In this document: positions 24,421 through 33,336 of the stretch, piece after piece
Position numbering within the stretch: the first letter of the stretch is position 1
Layout of the letters: the number at the start of each line of letters is the position of its first letter
Origin: an uncultured Gammaproteobacteria bacterium
Lineage (GTDB): Bacteria; Pseudomonadota; Gammaproteobacteria; Arenicellales; JAANXG01
Assembly: GCA_947259705.1 (NCBI GenBank)
Contig: CAMYNL010000030.1
Location: forward strand, 1 to 64,000
Length of the DNA stretch: 64,000 nt
Reading direction: 5' to 3'
Position numbers and translations under genes: made by a program
The notes under the pieces: generated by a model
What the model saw: only the letters and a program-made list of their open reading frames with translations
Databases searched by the model: none
What the model was told of the DNA's origin: nothing

Positions 24421-26031
24421 TCACAGCCCCGTTACTTCGCCATCGTCGGTAAGGCCGATCCGGCTCGCCGCCGGGTTCCGGGGCAGTCCCGGCATGGTGA
24501 CGATGTCCCCGGCCAGGGCGAGCAGGTAACCGGCACCGGCCACCATGCGGACGGATTCCACCGGCAGCACGGCTTCCGCTCCCTGCCCCGCTCCCTCGAC
24601 CAGGGCAAGATGGGTCTTGGCGATACACACCGGCAGGCTGTCGTGGCCCAGGTCTCGGGCGCGGGCCAGGTCCCGGCGCGCCATGCGGCTGAACTCGACG
24701 TCCGTCGCGCCATAGATCGGCCCGGCCACCGCCCTGATCTTCGCCTCCGGCGATTCCTCCAGATCATAAAGGTATCGCGGTATCGGTTGCGGCCTCCGGG
24801 CCGCCTCCAGCACCGCCTCCGCCAGCGCCTCCGCTCCGGCGGCGCCGTCGACGAAACCCGTGAAGCGGGCGCATGCCAGCCTGCGCGCGCGGCAGCCGGC
24901 CTCGATTGCGCGCAAGTCCTGCTCCGGGTCGTCGTCGAAACGATTGATGGCAATCACCGGGTCGAAACCGAACAGTCGGACGCTCTCCACGTGATGATCG
25001 AGGTGAACCAAGCCGCGTTCCACCGCGCTCGACGCGACCTCCCCCGCACTGCCGCCATGGCTGCGCAGGGCGCGCGCGGTGACGACCAGCACCACGGCGC
25101 TGGGCCACAGCCCCGAGCTGCGGCACTTGATGTCGAAGAACTTCTCCGCACCCAGGTCGAAGCCGAAGCCAGCCTCGGTGACCACGAGGTCTGCCCGCGC
25201 CGCCGCCGCCCGGGTGGCCAGGACGCTGTTGCAGCCGTGGGCGATGTTACCGAACGGCCCGCCGTGCACGAACGCTGGCACCCCCTCCGTGGACTGCACC
25301 AGGTTGGGCAGCATGGCGTCGTGCAACAGCGCGGCCATCGGGCCCGTGGCCTGCAGCCCGGCCGCGGTGACCGCCTGGCCGGAGCGGTCAAATCCGACCA
25401 GTATGCGGCCCAGCCTCGCCTTCAGGTCGGCGACATCGTCGCACAGGCACAGGATGGACATGACTTCCGACGCCGCGGTGATGTCGAAACCGTCTTCCCG
25501 GGGCACCCCGTTGTAGCGCCCCCCCAGACCGATCACCGTCTTGCGCAACGCCCGGTCATTGATGTCGAGCACCCGGCGCCAGAACACCTGCCGCTGCTCC
25601 AGGTCGAGTTCGCCGCGGAAGTGGATAGCGTTGTCCACCAGTGCGGCGAGCAGGTTGTGTGCCGCCGCCACCGCATGCAGGTCGCCGGTGAAGTGCAGGT
25701 TGATACGCCGCGCCGGTTCCAACTGACAGCGTCCGCCCCCGGCGCCGCCGCCCTTGATGCCGAACACCGGACCCAGGGAGGGCTCGCGCAGCGCCAGCGC
25801 CACGCGCTCTCCCAGACGCCGCAGCCCCTGTGCGAGCCCGATGGATACCGTGGTCTTGCCCTCGCCGGCACGGGTGGGATTTATGGCGGACACCAGGACT
25901 ATCCTGCCGTCCGCGGCGGCCCGGCTGCCCGGCATGGCGGCGATGCTCAGCTTCGCCATGTGTGCGCCAAACGACATCAGCTCCCGCGGCAGGATACCGA
26001 GTTCCGCGGCCACCTCAGTGATGGGGCGCAC
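24421..26031 (-). CDS. fhs: Formate-tetrahydrofolate ligase
   Basis: 536 residues. It catalyses ATP-dependent formylation of tetrahydrofolate to 10-formyl-THF in one-carbon metabolism. Visible motifs: MRPITEVAAELG, the P-loop-like INPTRAGEGKTTVSIGLAQGL, FGIKGGGAGGG, DINDRALRKTVIGLGG, DGFDITAASEVMSILCL, FVHGGPFGNIAHGCNS and EAGFGFDLGAEKFFDIKCR. The C-terminal part also fits (PGLPRNPAAS). It is slightly shorter than typical enzymes but shows no gap in the key motifs. Start is GTG, two bases after the stop of the ATP-NAD kinase-like gene. The three-gene spacing indicates one transcript. Confidence 0.95.
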   Translation of the reverse strand: MRPITEVAAELGILPRELMSFGAHMAKLSIAAMPGSRAAADGRIVLVSAINPTRAGEGKTTVSIGLAQGLRRLGERVALALREPSLGPVFGIKGGGAGGGRCQLEPARRINLHFTGDLHAVAAAHNLLAALVDNAIHFRGELDLEQRQVFWRRVLDINDRALRKTVIGLGGRYNGVPREDGFDITAASEVMSILCLCDDVADLKARLGRILVGFDRSGQAVTAAGLQATGPMAALLHDAMLPNLVQSTEGVPAFVHGGPFGNIAHGCNSVLATRAAAARADLVVTEAGFGFDLGAEKFFDIKCRSSGLWPSAVVLVVTARALRSHGGSAGEVASSAVERGLVHLDHHVESVRLFGFDPVIAINRFDDDPEQDLRAIEAGCRARRLACARFTGFVDGAAGAEALAEAVLEAARRPQPIPRYLYDLEESPEAKIRAVAGPIYGATDVEFSRMARRDLARARDLGHDSLPVCIAKTHLALVEGAGQGAEAVLPVESVRMVAGAGYLLALAGDIVTMPGLPRNPAASRIGLTDDGEVTGL

Positions 26032-26033
26032 GC

Positions 26034-27140
26034 TCAGTACTCCACCCTGACCAACTTGGAGAAGCGGTAGCCGGTGACAACGTCGATAAAGCCCGCGAAC
26101 TGTTGGTTCAGTGCGGCGTCGTCGGTATCCACGCGCAGGCTCGGCAGCTTCGCCAGTTTGTCGCGGTTCGCCACCACCGTGATGTTCTCCCTGCCGACGC
26201 GGCGGATGACCTCGGGAGTGAACTGCCGGTTGCCGCGCCCGAAGATGAATCCACTGCCGCCTATGGGGGTCACGATGATACGTCGCTGCGGGTACTGGTC
26301 TAGAAGCTTCAATATGCCCTGCTCGTTGAGGTCGGAGCCGACGCCGCCACGATTGTAAACGGCGTCGACACCGAGCAATGTCTTGTCGAGGTTCAGCGCG
26401 TCGGCGATCGCCTTCACCGTGGTCCCCGGTCCCAGCAGGTACAATACATCCGCGGTCATCTCCTCCGCCACATACTCGCCTATTTCCTGCTTGTTCTCCA
26501 GCGGTGAGCCCCCCGCGCCGGAGGCCTCCTTACCGCCCTGCAGGAACTTCTCGAGCCTGGGTACCAGCAGGTATCCGTAAAGCCTGGCGTCGAGCAGACC
26601 ATGGCGAAACGCCTCCTCGTCGATGTCCAGCACCTCCTCTTCGGCGAGGTCCGTACCGTCCACGAAGGCATCGACCATGGACGCGGCCCCGTGCACACTG
26701 TTGGCGAAAACCGCGCTGTACACCTTTACCCCGGATGGCACGCCGACGACCGGAATCTCCGTGCCCACCGCGTCGCAGATGTTCCGTGCAGTGCCGTCAC
26801 CGCCCACGAACACCAGCAGCCCGGCCCCCTGCTCGCGCATCTCGAGCGCGATGCGCCGGGTATCCGCCGGCGAGGTCTCGCTGCTGACCGTGCCCACGAG
26901 CTGCGACTCCACGTCGACCTCATCCAGGTAGTCGGCACCCATCGGGCCGGGCGCGAGCAGCAGGCATATGCGCTCGCGACAGGCCAGTCGCGAGACGAAC
27001 TCCCGTGCGCGCCCGGGGGCAACCGGCCTGGCCCCCAGCGCGACGGCCCGGTGCCGCATCTCACCGTCGGTGCCCTTGAGCCCGACGCTGCCTCCCATGC
27101 CCGCTATGGGATTGACGATCAATCCGATCTTTGTTTTCAA
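26034..27140 (-). CDS. ATP-NAD kinase family protein
   Basis: 368 residues. MKTKIGLIVNPIAGMGGSVGLKG is the N-terminal lobe opening, and LLVFVGGDGTARNICDAVG carries the GGDGT nucleotide-binding motif. IPVVGVPSGVKVYSAVFA fits the family segment after it, and TPIGGSGFIFGRGNRQFTPEVIRRVGRENI is typical of the AcoX/ATP-NAD kinase-like group rather than canonical NadK. The substrate may be NAD or a related diol. It heads a tight leftward operon with fhs, CapA and the zinc-ribbon gene. Placing a NADP-forming-type kinase with 10-formyl-THF synthesis hints at one-carbon or redox metabolism (inference). Confidence 0.85.
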   Translation of the reverse strand: MKTKIGLIVNPIAGMGGSVGLKGTDGEMRHRAVALGARPVAPGRAREFVSRLACRERICLLLAPGPMGADYLDEVDVESQLVGTVSSETSPADTRRIALEMREQGAGLLVFVGGDGTARNICDAVGTEIPVVGVPSGVKVYSAVFANSVHGAASMVDAFVDGTDLAEEEVLDIDEEAFRHGLLDARLYGYLLVPRLEKFLQGGKEASGAGGSPLENKQEIGEYVAEEMTADVLYLLGPGTTVKAIADALNLDKTLLGVDAVYNRGGVGSDLNEQGILKLLDQYPQRRIIVTPIGGSGFIFGRGNRQFTPEVIRRVGRENITVVANRDKLAKLPSLRVDTDDAALNQQFAGFIDVVTGYRFSKLVRVEY

Positions 27141-27244
27141 GGCCTGCTCCGCGCGTCATCAATGCAGGAACTAAGGAATGCGAAGACTTCGGGGATTGTG
27201 ACATATCTCCGTGGCTTGCTGTGACGAGGTTCTCGGAGTCCCCG

Positions 27245-27805
27245 ATGCGTAGACTGCCTGTCCGTCACAATGCGGCGGGGCCGTCTATGCCGTGGTCCGG
27301 GTGCTTGCATAAGGTGTGGGAGATATTGACGGGCGCTGACGCTTTAGGTCATGTTACGCCGGTGAACGGGAGCGACGAACATCCCTACCTGGCCGCGTTT
27401 CGTGGCCGCTTCACCAGCCTGCTCCGATGGCCGGACCTGGACGCGTTCTGGTGCGTCATCAAGGACAACGCCGACCACGGATGGTATGTCTACGAAGTCG
27501 GCGAGGCACCACCATCGACGACCGTATCGGCTGACCAGTTGCGGCACTTCATCGACCGGCTGGATGCCGACCTGCGGATCCGGCACGATGAGAAATTCTG
27601 CGGCATCGTCTACACCGACAGCAGGACGGACCCGGCCTTCGTGAAGATCTACCATCCCGACAAGCTGGGCAGCGTGTGCGGGTTCAGCGAGGTCCCTGCG
27701 CTGCCCGGCTGGACGTTATCCAGGTTACCCCCGGTTGCGCTGGACGCGGAACCCCCGTCAATCACCGGGCTCCGCGGCTGGTGGCGATCCCTGACCAGGT
27801 CTTGA
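27245..27805 (+). CDS. Conserved hypothetical soluble protein
   Basis: About 186 residues from the ATG of MRRLPVRH, preceded by GGAG at a suitable distance; the frame is open to 27131, and MPWSGC at 27287 is another option. Conserved-looking segments: YLAAFRGRFTSLLRWPDLDAFWCVIKDNADHGWYVYEVGEAPP, then FIDRLDADLRIRHDEKFCGIVYTDSRTDPAFVKIYHPDKLGSVCG. I recall this type as uncharacterised in gammaproteobacteria. No catalytic motif can be named. The next small gene follows after 31 bases and could share a transcript. Confidence 0.65.
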   Translation: MRRLPVRHNAAGPSMPWSGCLHKVWEILTGADALGHVTPVNGSDEHPYLAAFRGRFTSLLRWPDLDAFWCVIKDNADHGWYVYEVGEAPPSTTVSADQLRHFIDRLDADLRIRHDEKFCGIVYTDSRTDPAFVKIYHPDKLGSVCGFSEVPALPGWTLSRLPPVALDAEPPSITGLRGWWRSLTRS

Positions 27806-27836
27806 CGGGTCTCTCAACTCACTAGGAGCATCAAAC

Positions 27837-28070
27837 ATGGACCGCCAAATTTCGGAGGAACAGCTGACGGGCACGGCGCGGGAATACCTCAAGGATCATT
27901 TCGACGAGGACACGGTGTCCATGCAGGTGATTGACAACCGGGTCGAAGCCGGCACCGGCGTACTGCATGTGGACTGCACGGTCAGCGTGGGCGGGGAATG
28001 GTCCGACTGGACGAAGTGGTTCACCTTCACCGACGGTTCTGTCACCGACCTCAAAGCCAAGATGCGCTAG
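27837..28070 (+). CDS. Small conserved hypothetical protein
   Basis: 77 residues, acidic, no membrane segment. A good AGGAG ribosome site precedes the ATG. The protein reads MDRQISEEQLTGTAREYLKD, then HVDCTVSVGGEWSDWTKWFTFTDGSVTDLKAKMR, suggesting a small beta-rich domain. I do not recognise the family. It follows the preceding hypothetical gene closely and is probably co-transcribed. Confidence 0.65.
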   Translation: MDRQISEEQLTGTAREYLKDHFDEDTVSMQVIDNRVEAGTGVLHVDCTVSVGGEWSDWTKWFTFTDGSVTDLKAKMR

Positions 28071-28183
28071 TGCGTCACCCTGCATCCGGGAGTGATCACA
28101 GTTGCACGACGGCAACGGTACGCCGCGCCTCGACTCTCCCATGCTGCAATCCCCTGCCCGGCGTCGCACTGCACCCGGCCTCA

Positions 28184-28579
28184 TCACTCTTCGCAGGAAT
28201 ATCCCAGCTGGTTCAGCGCCTCGGACAGATAATCAGCCAGCAGCGGCGTGGCGATGACGTATTCCGCCGTCCGGTTGTTCCATTCGTCCTTGGCATTTTG
28301 CGTCGCCGCATCCCATTCATCGGCGTCGTAGTCACCGCGGCCTACCCACATCAGCGCCACCAGCTCCACCTGCTGGTCCGGCTCCAGGTCGTTGATCGTC
28401 GAATGTAATTCTCCGTAGGTCATGTCGTCGCGATGATCCGCCAGTACCTGCATGGCCCAGTCGTCACTGGGGCTGGTTGTCATCTCGGGTATCGTCACCT
28501 CTTCCTTGGCATGGAACTCCCGCGCCTTGTCGATAAGGAAGCATACTGTCTGCGGGTTAATGTTTAACATCACGCTCAT
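28184..28579 (-). CDS. DUF3775 family protein
   Basis: 131 residues. The pattern LNINPQTVCFLIDKAREFHAKEEVTIPE, then DDWAMQVLADHRDDMTYGELHSTINDLEPDQQVELVALMWVGRGDYDADEWDAA, fits DUF3775 closely. The family is found in proteobacteria with no known function. The protein is acidic, cytoplasmic, and ends ALNQLGYSCEE. It is monocistronic and convergent with the preceding small gene. Confidence 0.8.
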   Translation of the reverse strand: MSVMLNINPQTVCFLIDKAREFHAKEEVTIPEMTTSPSDDWAMQVLADHRDDMTYGELHSTINDLEPDQQVELVALMWVGRGDYDADEWDAATQNAKDEWNNRTAEYVIATPLLADYLSEALNQLGYSCEE

Positions 28580-28886
28580 CCTCTATCGTCAAATCCGGTC
28601 TCTTCCGGCAACGCACCCGACCCTCCGGCCGGCTTTGCCCGGCGCGTGCCGATATCTGGCCTGAACCAACGCCGATCTTCAGGCTGCCTGTTGAATCTAC
28701 TACCGGCACGCGGGCCAGTGCTTGACCTGTATCAACAGGCGGCGCAGATTAACAGCCAATCCTGGTCGGACAATACAAGGCGTCACTGATACACTTCCGC
28801 TCATCAATGCCGCCTTGCTCGCGAGGGGTCCTGACCGGATCGGCCAGTCCATTGTGCAACATCTCGAATCAAGGCGAGGAGGAAAA
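28580..28886. other. No gene recognised; divergent promoter region
   Basis: This stretch separates the leftward DUF3775 gene from the rightward small secreted protein. It probably carries both promoters. No repeat or RNA structure was recognised. Confidence 0.45.
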
Positions 28887-29201
28887 GTGAATAGGTATCT
28901 CAGCGCGTTAACGCTTTGGTGGATGGCTTCTTTGTTGCCGTTGCCGGTAAGTTCGGATTCAACCAGCGATACCGCAACGACTGACAATAAGATCACCACC
29001 GAGGACGCGGCCGGGGCCGCAGCCACCATCATTGGCGGCAAGAAGGCAGCAGCGGTCAAGGCGATAGACCACGTCACCGGTGACCAGTTGACACAGGGAG
29101 TGAAAAAGGGAGTGGATGCCGTGGCGGACACAGCTAAGGAGGGCGTCAAGAAGGTCACCGGAAGCAGTTCTGAAGATACGACATCAGAAAATGCCCGATG
29201 A
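28887..29201 (+). CDS. Small secreted alanine/lysine-rich protein
   Basis: About 104 residues from a GTG with a strong GGAGG ribosome site seven bases upstream, which decides the start against the longer open frame. The N-terminus NRYLSALTLWWMASLLPLPVSS is a signal peptide. The mature part is Asp/Thr/Ala/Lys-rich: TTEDAAGAAATIIGGKKAAAVKAIDHVTGDQLTQGVKKGVDAVADTAKEGVKKVTG, which suggests an amphipathic helix. Function is unknown; a LEA-like or membrane-associated stress role is only a guess. Confidence 0.65.
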   Translation: MNRYLSALTLWWMASLLPLPVSSDSTSDTATTDNKITTEDAAGAAATIIGGKKAAAVKAIDHVTGDQLTQGVKKGVDAVADTAKEGVKKVTGSSSEDTTSENAR

Positions 29202-29409
29202 AATTGAACGACGACGCCTGCAGATCATAGATGTCGGACACGTCCTGGATCTCATCGACGGAAGAGTACGGGCTTTCTAAATCTTGGATGTCGAACCAAC
29301 GGAAACAACAGCCAGGTTCATCTGGTAATACAGTCCGGTCGAGGAATCGCCCGAGAGGCAGGCGCCCCATGGGGCGGAGACAACGAATTCCGACGCGGAG
29401 GATCTTTAC

Positions 29410-30120
29410 ATGCCGCAAAGACGAATGGTGAATCTGACCGGAGCTGCTGCACTCCTGGCTTTCGTGGTTTGTGCAACCGCACCAGGGCGTCCTCCAGCCG
29501 CCGGGGAGACATCAATAATGCCGACCGAGCCGATTGTCACTTATCGTGGCGGCCAGGCTGACAAAGGGCGCATTGAGCACGGCGAGACCATCGTCGATGT
29601 CGACGAGGCGAGGAAGGCGCTGCATGTTCAGCACCACTCTCACAAGGTGATCGAGACCCGCAGAATACCCGGTGAGTTCCAGCCCCCGGCGATGTCGGAG
29701 ATCAGAGACTTCGCCTTGGCGAAGGACAGGCTGATTGTCATCAATCCCGGCCCGGGCGAGTACGTTCACGTGATGGAAGGGCGTCGCCACGGGTACCAGA
29801 ATCTGACCATTGGGATTACCTATACCGCACCGGGGGGCGCCCCGCCGATGCATACGCAACTGGGTGAAGAGGCCCATGTGCTCACCGCGAACCAGAAGAT
29901 TCGGTATGCCCTGGGCGACGAGATCTTCGACCTTCAGGGGCCCTATATCGTCAACATCCCGCCGATGGTACCGCACTCGTTCCAGAACCTGGACAACGAA
30001 GTATCTGAACTGGTGGTAATCTTCCCTACCAACGTATGGGAGTACGACGTGCTTGACTACTTCCCGTTCGCGGATCTCCAGGCTGAAGTTGGGGAATCCC
30101 TTACGGACGGAAACGAGTAA
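29410..30120 (+). CDS. Secreted cupin-domain protein
   Basis: 236 residues. A signal peptide (VNLTGAAALLAFVVCA) is preceded by a GAGG ribosome site. The cupin barrel spans about residues 120-215: EYVHVMEGRRHGYQNLTIG, GGAPPMHTQLGEEAHVLTANQKIRYALGDE, then YIVNIPPMVPHSFQNLDNEVSELVVIFP with a metal-type histidine in VPHSF. Metal site residues HxH/E/H are partly present (MHTQLGEEAH). The enzymatic role is unknown. It faces no operon partner. Confidence 0.8.
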   Translation: MPQRRMVNLTGAAALLAFVVCATAPGRPPAAGETSIMPTEPIVTYRGGQADKGRIEHGETIVDVDEARKALHVQHHSHKVIETRRIPGEFQPPAMSEIRDFALAKDRLIVINPGPGEYVHVMEGRRHGYQNLTIGITYTAPGGAPPMHTQLGEEAHVLTANQKIRYALGDEIFDLQGPYIVNIPPMVPHSFQNLDNEVSELVVIFPTNVWEYDVLDYFPFADLQAEVGESLTDGNE

Positions 30121-30528
30121 TTACAGGCACTACTATTCCGCTCGGTAAATCGGGGCAGTATATCTCGTACCTGAAAACCCCTCGCGTGAAGAATACATGC
30201 GGCACTTTTAATACGACTAAATTGAGCGGTGGAATGAGTATTCTCTAGAATACCCGAGACAGCAGTTTCAGGGCGCATCGACCACAGTGTAAACCAACGT
30301 CGTGCCCTCGCAGCAGGGGCGATAATAGACGCCACCGCGATAGAGATAGGTCTGACTACTATTTCCCTTACCCGTGGCGATCCAGGCAGACGCGGGACCT
30401 TGTGGTAGTTACGGCCTGGCTGCCTGTCCAAGTAGACTTTTTGACAGCTGAGTGAACTTTCATACTCCTGAAAGGTCTTCACGGCCATCAATATACTGAC
30501 CTGCTTCCAACCATACGGGAGAACAACC
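30121..30528. other. No gene recognised
   Basis: Frames on both strands are short or antisense shadows with no motifs, and composition is lower in GC than the flanks. The promoter for the small membrane protein gene is presumably here. Confidence 0.45.
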
Positions 30529-30735
30529 ATGGGCGAACACACCAGAATGCATGACGGGATAGCCGGCGCCTTGATCCTGCTTGGCACCTTGCTCGGTTAC
30601 CTTGGCAACCCTTTGTGGCTGTTGCTGCCTGGCGCTGTCGGCGCACTGATGCTGCAGAGCGCCTTCACCGGTTTCTGCCCGGTCTATTTCACCCTGGGCA
30701 AGCTGGGGCGGACGCAGACCGGCAACACCGGCTGA
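30529..30735 (+). CDS. DUF2892 family small inner-membrane protein
   Basis: 68 residues with two hydrophobic helices: IAGALILLGTLLGYLGNPLWLLLPGAVGALMLQSAFTGFCPVYFTLGKLG. The FTGFCPxYxxLG motif is typical of the DUF2892/YgaP membrane domain; the cysteine sits in the second helix end. Alone, without the rhodanese domain found in YgaP. By family knowledge the domain may take part in sulfur or thiocyanate handling, but here nothing supports a specific role. Confidence 0.85.
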   Translation: MGEHTRMHDGIAGALILLGTLLGYLGNPLWLLLPGAVGALMLQSAFTGFCPVYFTLGKLGRTQTGNTG

Positions 30736-30795
30736 CTGCAACGGGGCGGCACCGGAGGCGGCAGGCCGCGGCGACCCCCCGCAACTTACGGGCCC

Positions 30796-31581
30796 TCACA
30801 AATCCCCCTCGCCCGCTTGTTTACCCACCACCTCGACGGGTTGCGGGCTGCTCGGCATGACCCTCGCCACCGTGGTCTGGCGGCGCTTACGAAAGCGGGT
30901 GTTGAGCGCCTCGACGGCGAAGGAAAAGACCAGCGAAAAGTAGATATAGCCGCGCGGGACGTGGAACCCGAATCCCTCGGCAACCAGCACCACGCCGATC
31001 AATATCAGAAACGCCAGCGCCAGCATCTTAAAGGTGGGGTGGCGCTCGATGAAGTGGCTAATCGGTCCGGCGGCGAACACCATTACCACCATCGCGACGA
31101 CGATGGCGGCGACCATGATCTCGATCTCCTTCACCAGGCCGACGGCGGTAATCACCGAGTCCAACGAAAAGACGATGTCGATCACTGCGATCTGCAGTAT
31201 GACCGAGCGCATGGTGGCGCCGCCGGAGGTTGACTTCACCTCCAGTTCCCCTTCCAGGCTGGTATGGATCTCCCCAGTAGCCTTAACCAGCAGGAACAGG
31301 CCCCCGGCCAGCAACACCAGGTCGCGCCCCGAAAAGGCCTGCCCCAGCACCTCGAACAGCGGCTTGGTCAGCGCCATCAGCCAAGTCAGCGAGAACAGCA
31401 GCAGTAAGCGGGTGAGCAGCGCCATGCCCAGCCCGAGCGTGCGTCCACGAAAGCGCTGGTGGCGCGGCAGGCGTTCCACCAGGATGGCGATGAAGATCAG
31501 GTTGTCGATGCCCAGCACGATTTCCAAAGCGGTCAGGGTCAGGAACGCCAGCCAGGCGTCGGGTGAGAGCAGTAGTTCCAT
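30796..31581 (-). CDS. TerC family integral membrane protein
   Basis: 261 residues. TerC signatures: LTALEIVLGIDNLIFIAILVERLP near the N-terminus and IAVIDIVFSLDSVITAVGLV in the middle, with paired aspartates (GIDN and SLDS) implicated in metal binding. Helices follow at LLLLFSLTWLMALTKPL, LVLLAGGLFLLVKATGEIH, IMVAAIVVAMVVMVFAAGPIS and MLALAFLILIGVVLVAEGFGF. The family includes manganese exporters and tellurite-resistance proteins (Alx, YkoY). No ter genes are nearby, so a metal-export role is more likely. A C-terminal tail past the last helix is Arg- and Ser-rich. Confidence 0.9.
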   Translation of the reverse strand: MELLLSPDAWLAFLTLTALEIVLGIDNLIFIAILVERLPRHQRFRGRTLGLGMALLTRLLLLFSLTWLMALTKPLFEVLGQAFSGRDLVLLAGGLFLLVKATGEIHTSLEGELEVKSTSGGATMRSVILQIAVIDIVFSLDSVITAVGLVKEIEIMVAAIVVAMVVMVFAAGPISHFIERHPTFKMLALAFLILIGVVLVAEGFGFHVPRGYIYFSLVFSFAVEALNTRFRKRRQTTVARVMPSSPQPVEVVGKQAGEGDL

Positions 31582-31645
31582 GATGATATTTCCGCCTTAT
31601 GTGCTCATAGATAATTGATGAACTTGCGGGCAGTCTTCCCGAGGT

Positions 31646-32455
31646 TTACTGTTTGCCGTAAACGCCTTTCACATGGCGCCAGGAGGCGAAACCGGCATTC
31701 TCGGGCGGATATTCGTGGCTCCCGAGCACCAGTACACCGCCGGACAAAAGAGCATCCCGCAGTCGCCCCAGGATCCGCTGCTGCAAGTGCGGGGAAAAAT
31801 ACGTCAAAACCAGGTTGCGGCACAAGATCATATGGAAGCGCCCCACCGGCGTATGCCGCCGCAGGTCCTGCCCAAGCAGTTCTACCGGCTCGAGAAATCT
31901 GCGCCGCAGGCAATACTCGCCGTCCCGGCGCTGGAAGCACGACTGCCGCCACTCGGCCGGTAGTTCACGCAGACTGCCGGCACCGTAGCAAGCGCGGCGT
32001 GCGCGACGCAGCACTTCATCATCGATGTCCGTCGCCGTCACCGAGATCTTCCAGCCGGCCGCCACGGGCTGCACCAGCTGATACCAGACCAGGGTGAGGG
32101 AATAGGGCTCCTCGCCGCTCGCACAGCCTGCGCTCCAGCACCGTAATTGCCGCCCCCCATCCGGAACCTGTGCGGTGAAGGCCGGGAGCACTTCGCGGCC
32201 TAGTGCGAACCATAGTTCGCGGTCTCGTAAGAAACGGCTCACGGTGACCCGACAAAGCGTCGCCAGGTGGTCCCACTCGGCCGCGTTTCCTGCGAGCACT
32301 GCACGATAGACCTGGAGGTCCGCTAGCGCCAGTTCTGCAACGCGGGCCGCTACGCGGCGGCAGACCTGCCGCCGGACCTTGCGGAAGCCAGGCCAGCGCA
32401 TGTCCATTTGCGGCAGCGCCCATTGCAGAAACTCGACGCAATCGGCATCGCGCAT
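31646..32455 (-). CDS. CheR-type chemoreceptor methyltransferase-like protein
   Basis: 269 residues. The N-terminal CheR alpha domain (FRKVRRQVCRRVAARVAELAL) is followed by the SAM domain: VTVSRFLRDRELWFALGREVLPAF, LRCWSAGCASGEEPYSLTLV (SAM-binding GxxxGEEPYS), VTATDIDDEVLRRARRACYG, and FHMILCRNLVLTYFS. The SAM loop reads SAGCASGEEPYS. CheR methylates glutamates of chemoreceptors; no CheB, receptor or other che gene is adjacent, so this orphan may act with a distant array or another system. The start codon is likely ATG of MRDADCVEF. Confidence 0.88.
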   Translation of the reverse strand: MRDADCVEFLQWALPQMDMRWPGFRKVRRQVCRRVAARVAELALADLQVYRAVLAGNAAEWDHLATLCRVTVSRFLRDRELWFALGREVLPAFTAQVPDGGRQLRCWSAGCASGEEPYSLTLVWYQLVQPVAAGWKISVTATDIDDEVLRRARRACYGAGSLRELPAEWRQSCFQRRDGEYCLRRRFLEPVELLGQDLRRHTPVGRFHMILCRNLVLTYFSPHLQQRILGRLRDALLSGGVLVLGSHEYPPENAGFASWRHVKGVYGKQ

Positions 32456-32546
32456 CAGTGCTCGCCTGCCGGTGACTGCATTGGTGCCGTGGCGGTTAAT
32501 GGACGAGTCACCGCTCGATCAGCGCTTCCTGGCGGAGCCGCGGGAG

Positions 32547-32900
32547 CTAAAGTTTGTCATATTTGACGGCACGTCCCCTGGCTTTGTCCACCGGATATCG
32601 TTGCGCGTTGATTTCCATCTTCCTGCGCACTGCAGCCAGCAGATTGACGTCAAGACGGTCGGCGAGTCGGATCACGTAAATCATGATGTCCGCCAGCTCC
32701 AACTCCACCGCATTGCTTTGTTCCGGCGAGAGCAATGCACACTCCTCCCCGGTCAGCCACATGAAATGCTCCAATAGTTCACCGCACTCGGCGCTCAATG
32801 CCATGGCCAGGTTCTTCGGGCTGTGAAACTGTACCCAATCCCTGTCTTCTGCAAACTGTCGCAACTCCCGGCTGATGCGTTCCAGCGAATCTTCTTTCAT
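32547..32900 (-). CDS. MazG-like nucleotide pyrophosphohydrolase (dCTPase-like)
   Basis: 117 residues from the ATG of MKEDSLERIS. Metal-binding acidic motif: SPKNLAMALSAECGELLEHFMW (ExxE) and ELELADIMIYVIRLADRLDVNL (ExxD). The layout (short, DRDWVQFHSPKNLAMAL at the start) fits the DCTPP1/MazG-like all-alpha NTP pyrophosphohydrolases that clean abnormal dNTPs. The long frame upstream to 33254 is a shadow. It is transcribed leftward toward the CheR gene but 90 bases away. Confidence 0.88.
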   Translation of the reverse strand: MKEDSLERISRELRQFAEDRDWVQFHSPKNLAMALSAECGELLEHFMWLTGEECALLSPEQSNAVELELADIMIYVIRLADRLDVNLLAAVRRKMEINAQRYPVDKARGRAVKYDKL

Positions 32901-33336
32901 AGGACTCCGGTCTATCGGCTGACGGCTTGGGGTGTCGCCAACTGTCCCGCAACTCCGGGCGGCTTGCAATAGCCTGTTGGTATTGAGGTACGGGCCGCTC
33001 GCGGACACGAACCTCCGCACGTCCGGCGTTCGACGCGCTTCGAGTTCATAGTTGATCTTGATGCCCGCGCGGCACTGCCCTGACCATGGACTCATATCGC
33101 TCGGAAACGGCGCGGGCACGACGTGTCGCGGTGCTGACAACGGAGGATCACGCTGCCGGAACCGGCCGCGGCAGCGTGATTGGTTGCATGCGTCCTTGCC
33201 ACCGACCGCCTTGTTGTTATTCAATTGTCGGTGACGGGCTTGCTGTGTAGGCAAACAGATGTGACGTAGTCACCAAGCTGAATGCACGCAGCATCCGGCC
33301 GATCCCAGAGGCACAATAACGAATCGAGGAGCGATC
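32901..33336. other. No gene recognised; contains an inverted repeat
   Basis: Between the pyrophosphohydrolase start and the sensor kinase start, no coding frame shows motifs. An 11-base perfect inverted repeat lies at 33147-33180. Divergent promoters are expected here. Confidence 0.45.
33147..33180. repeat. 11-base inverted repeat with 12-base GC-rich loop
   Basis: ATCACGCTGCC pairs perfectly with GGCAGCGTGAT. No T run follows in either direction, so a simple terminator is unlikely; a regulator site or a small structured element upstream of the kinase gene is possible. Confidence 0.5.

Noticed and set aside
24610-26070. Rightward frame of 486 residues over fhs
   Set aside because: Shadow of formate-THF ligase; the leftward frame has all family motifs.
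30057-30587. Leftward 176-residue frame after the cupin gene
   Set aside because: No motifs, no credible start or ribosome site, and overlaps two real genes on the other strand.
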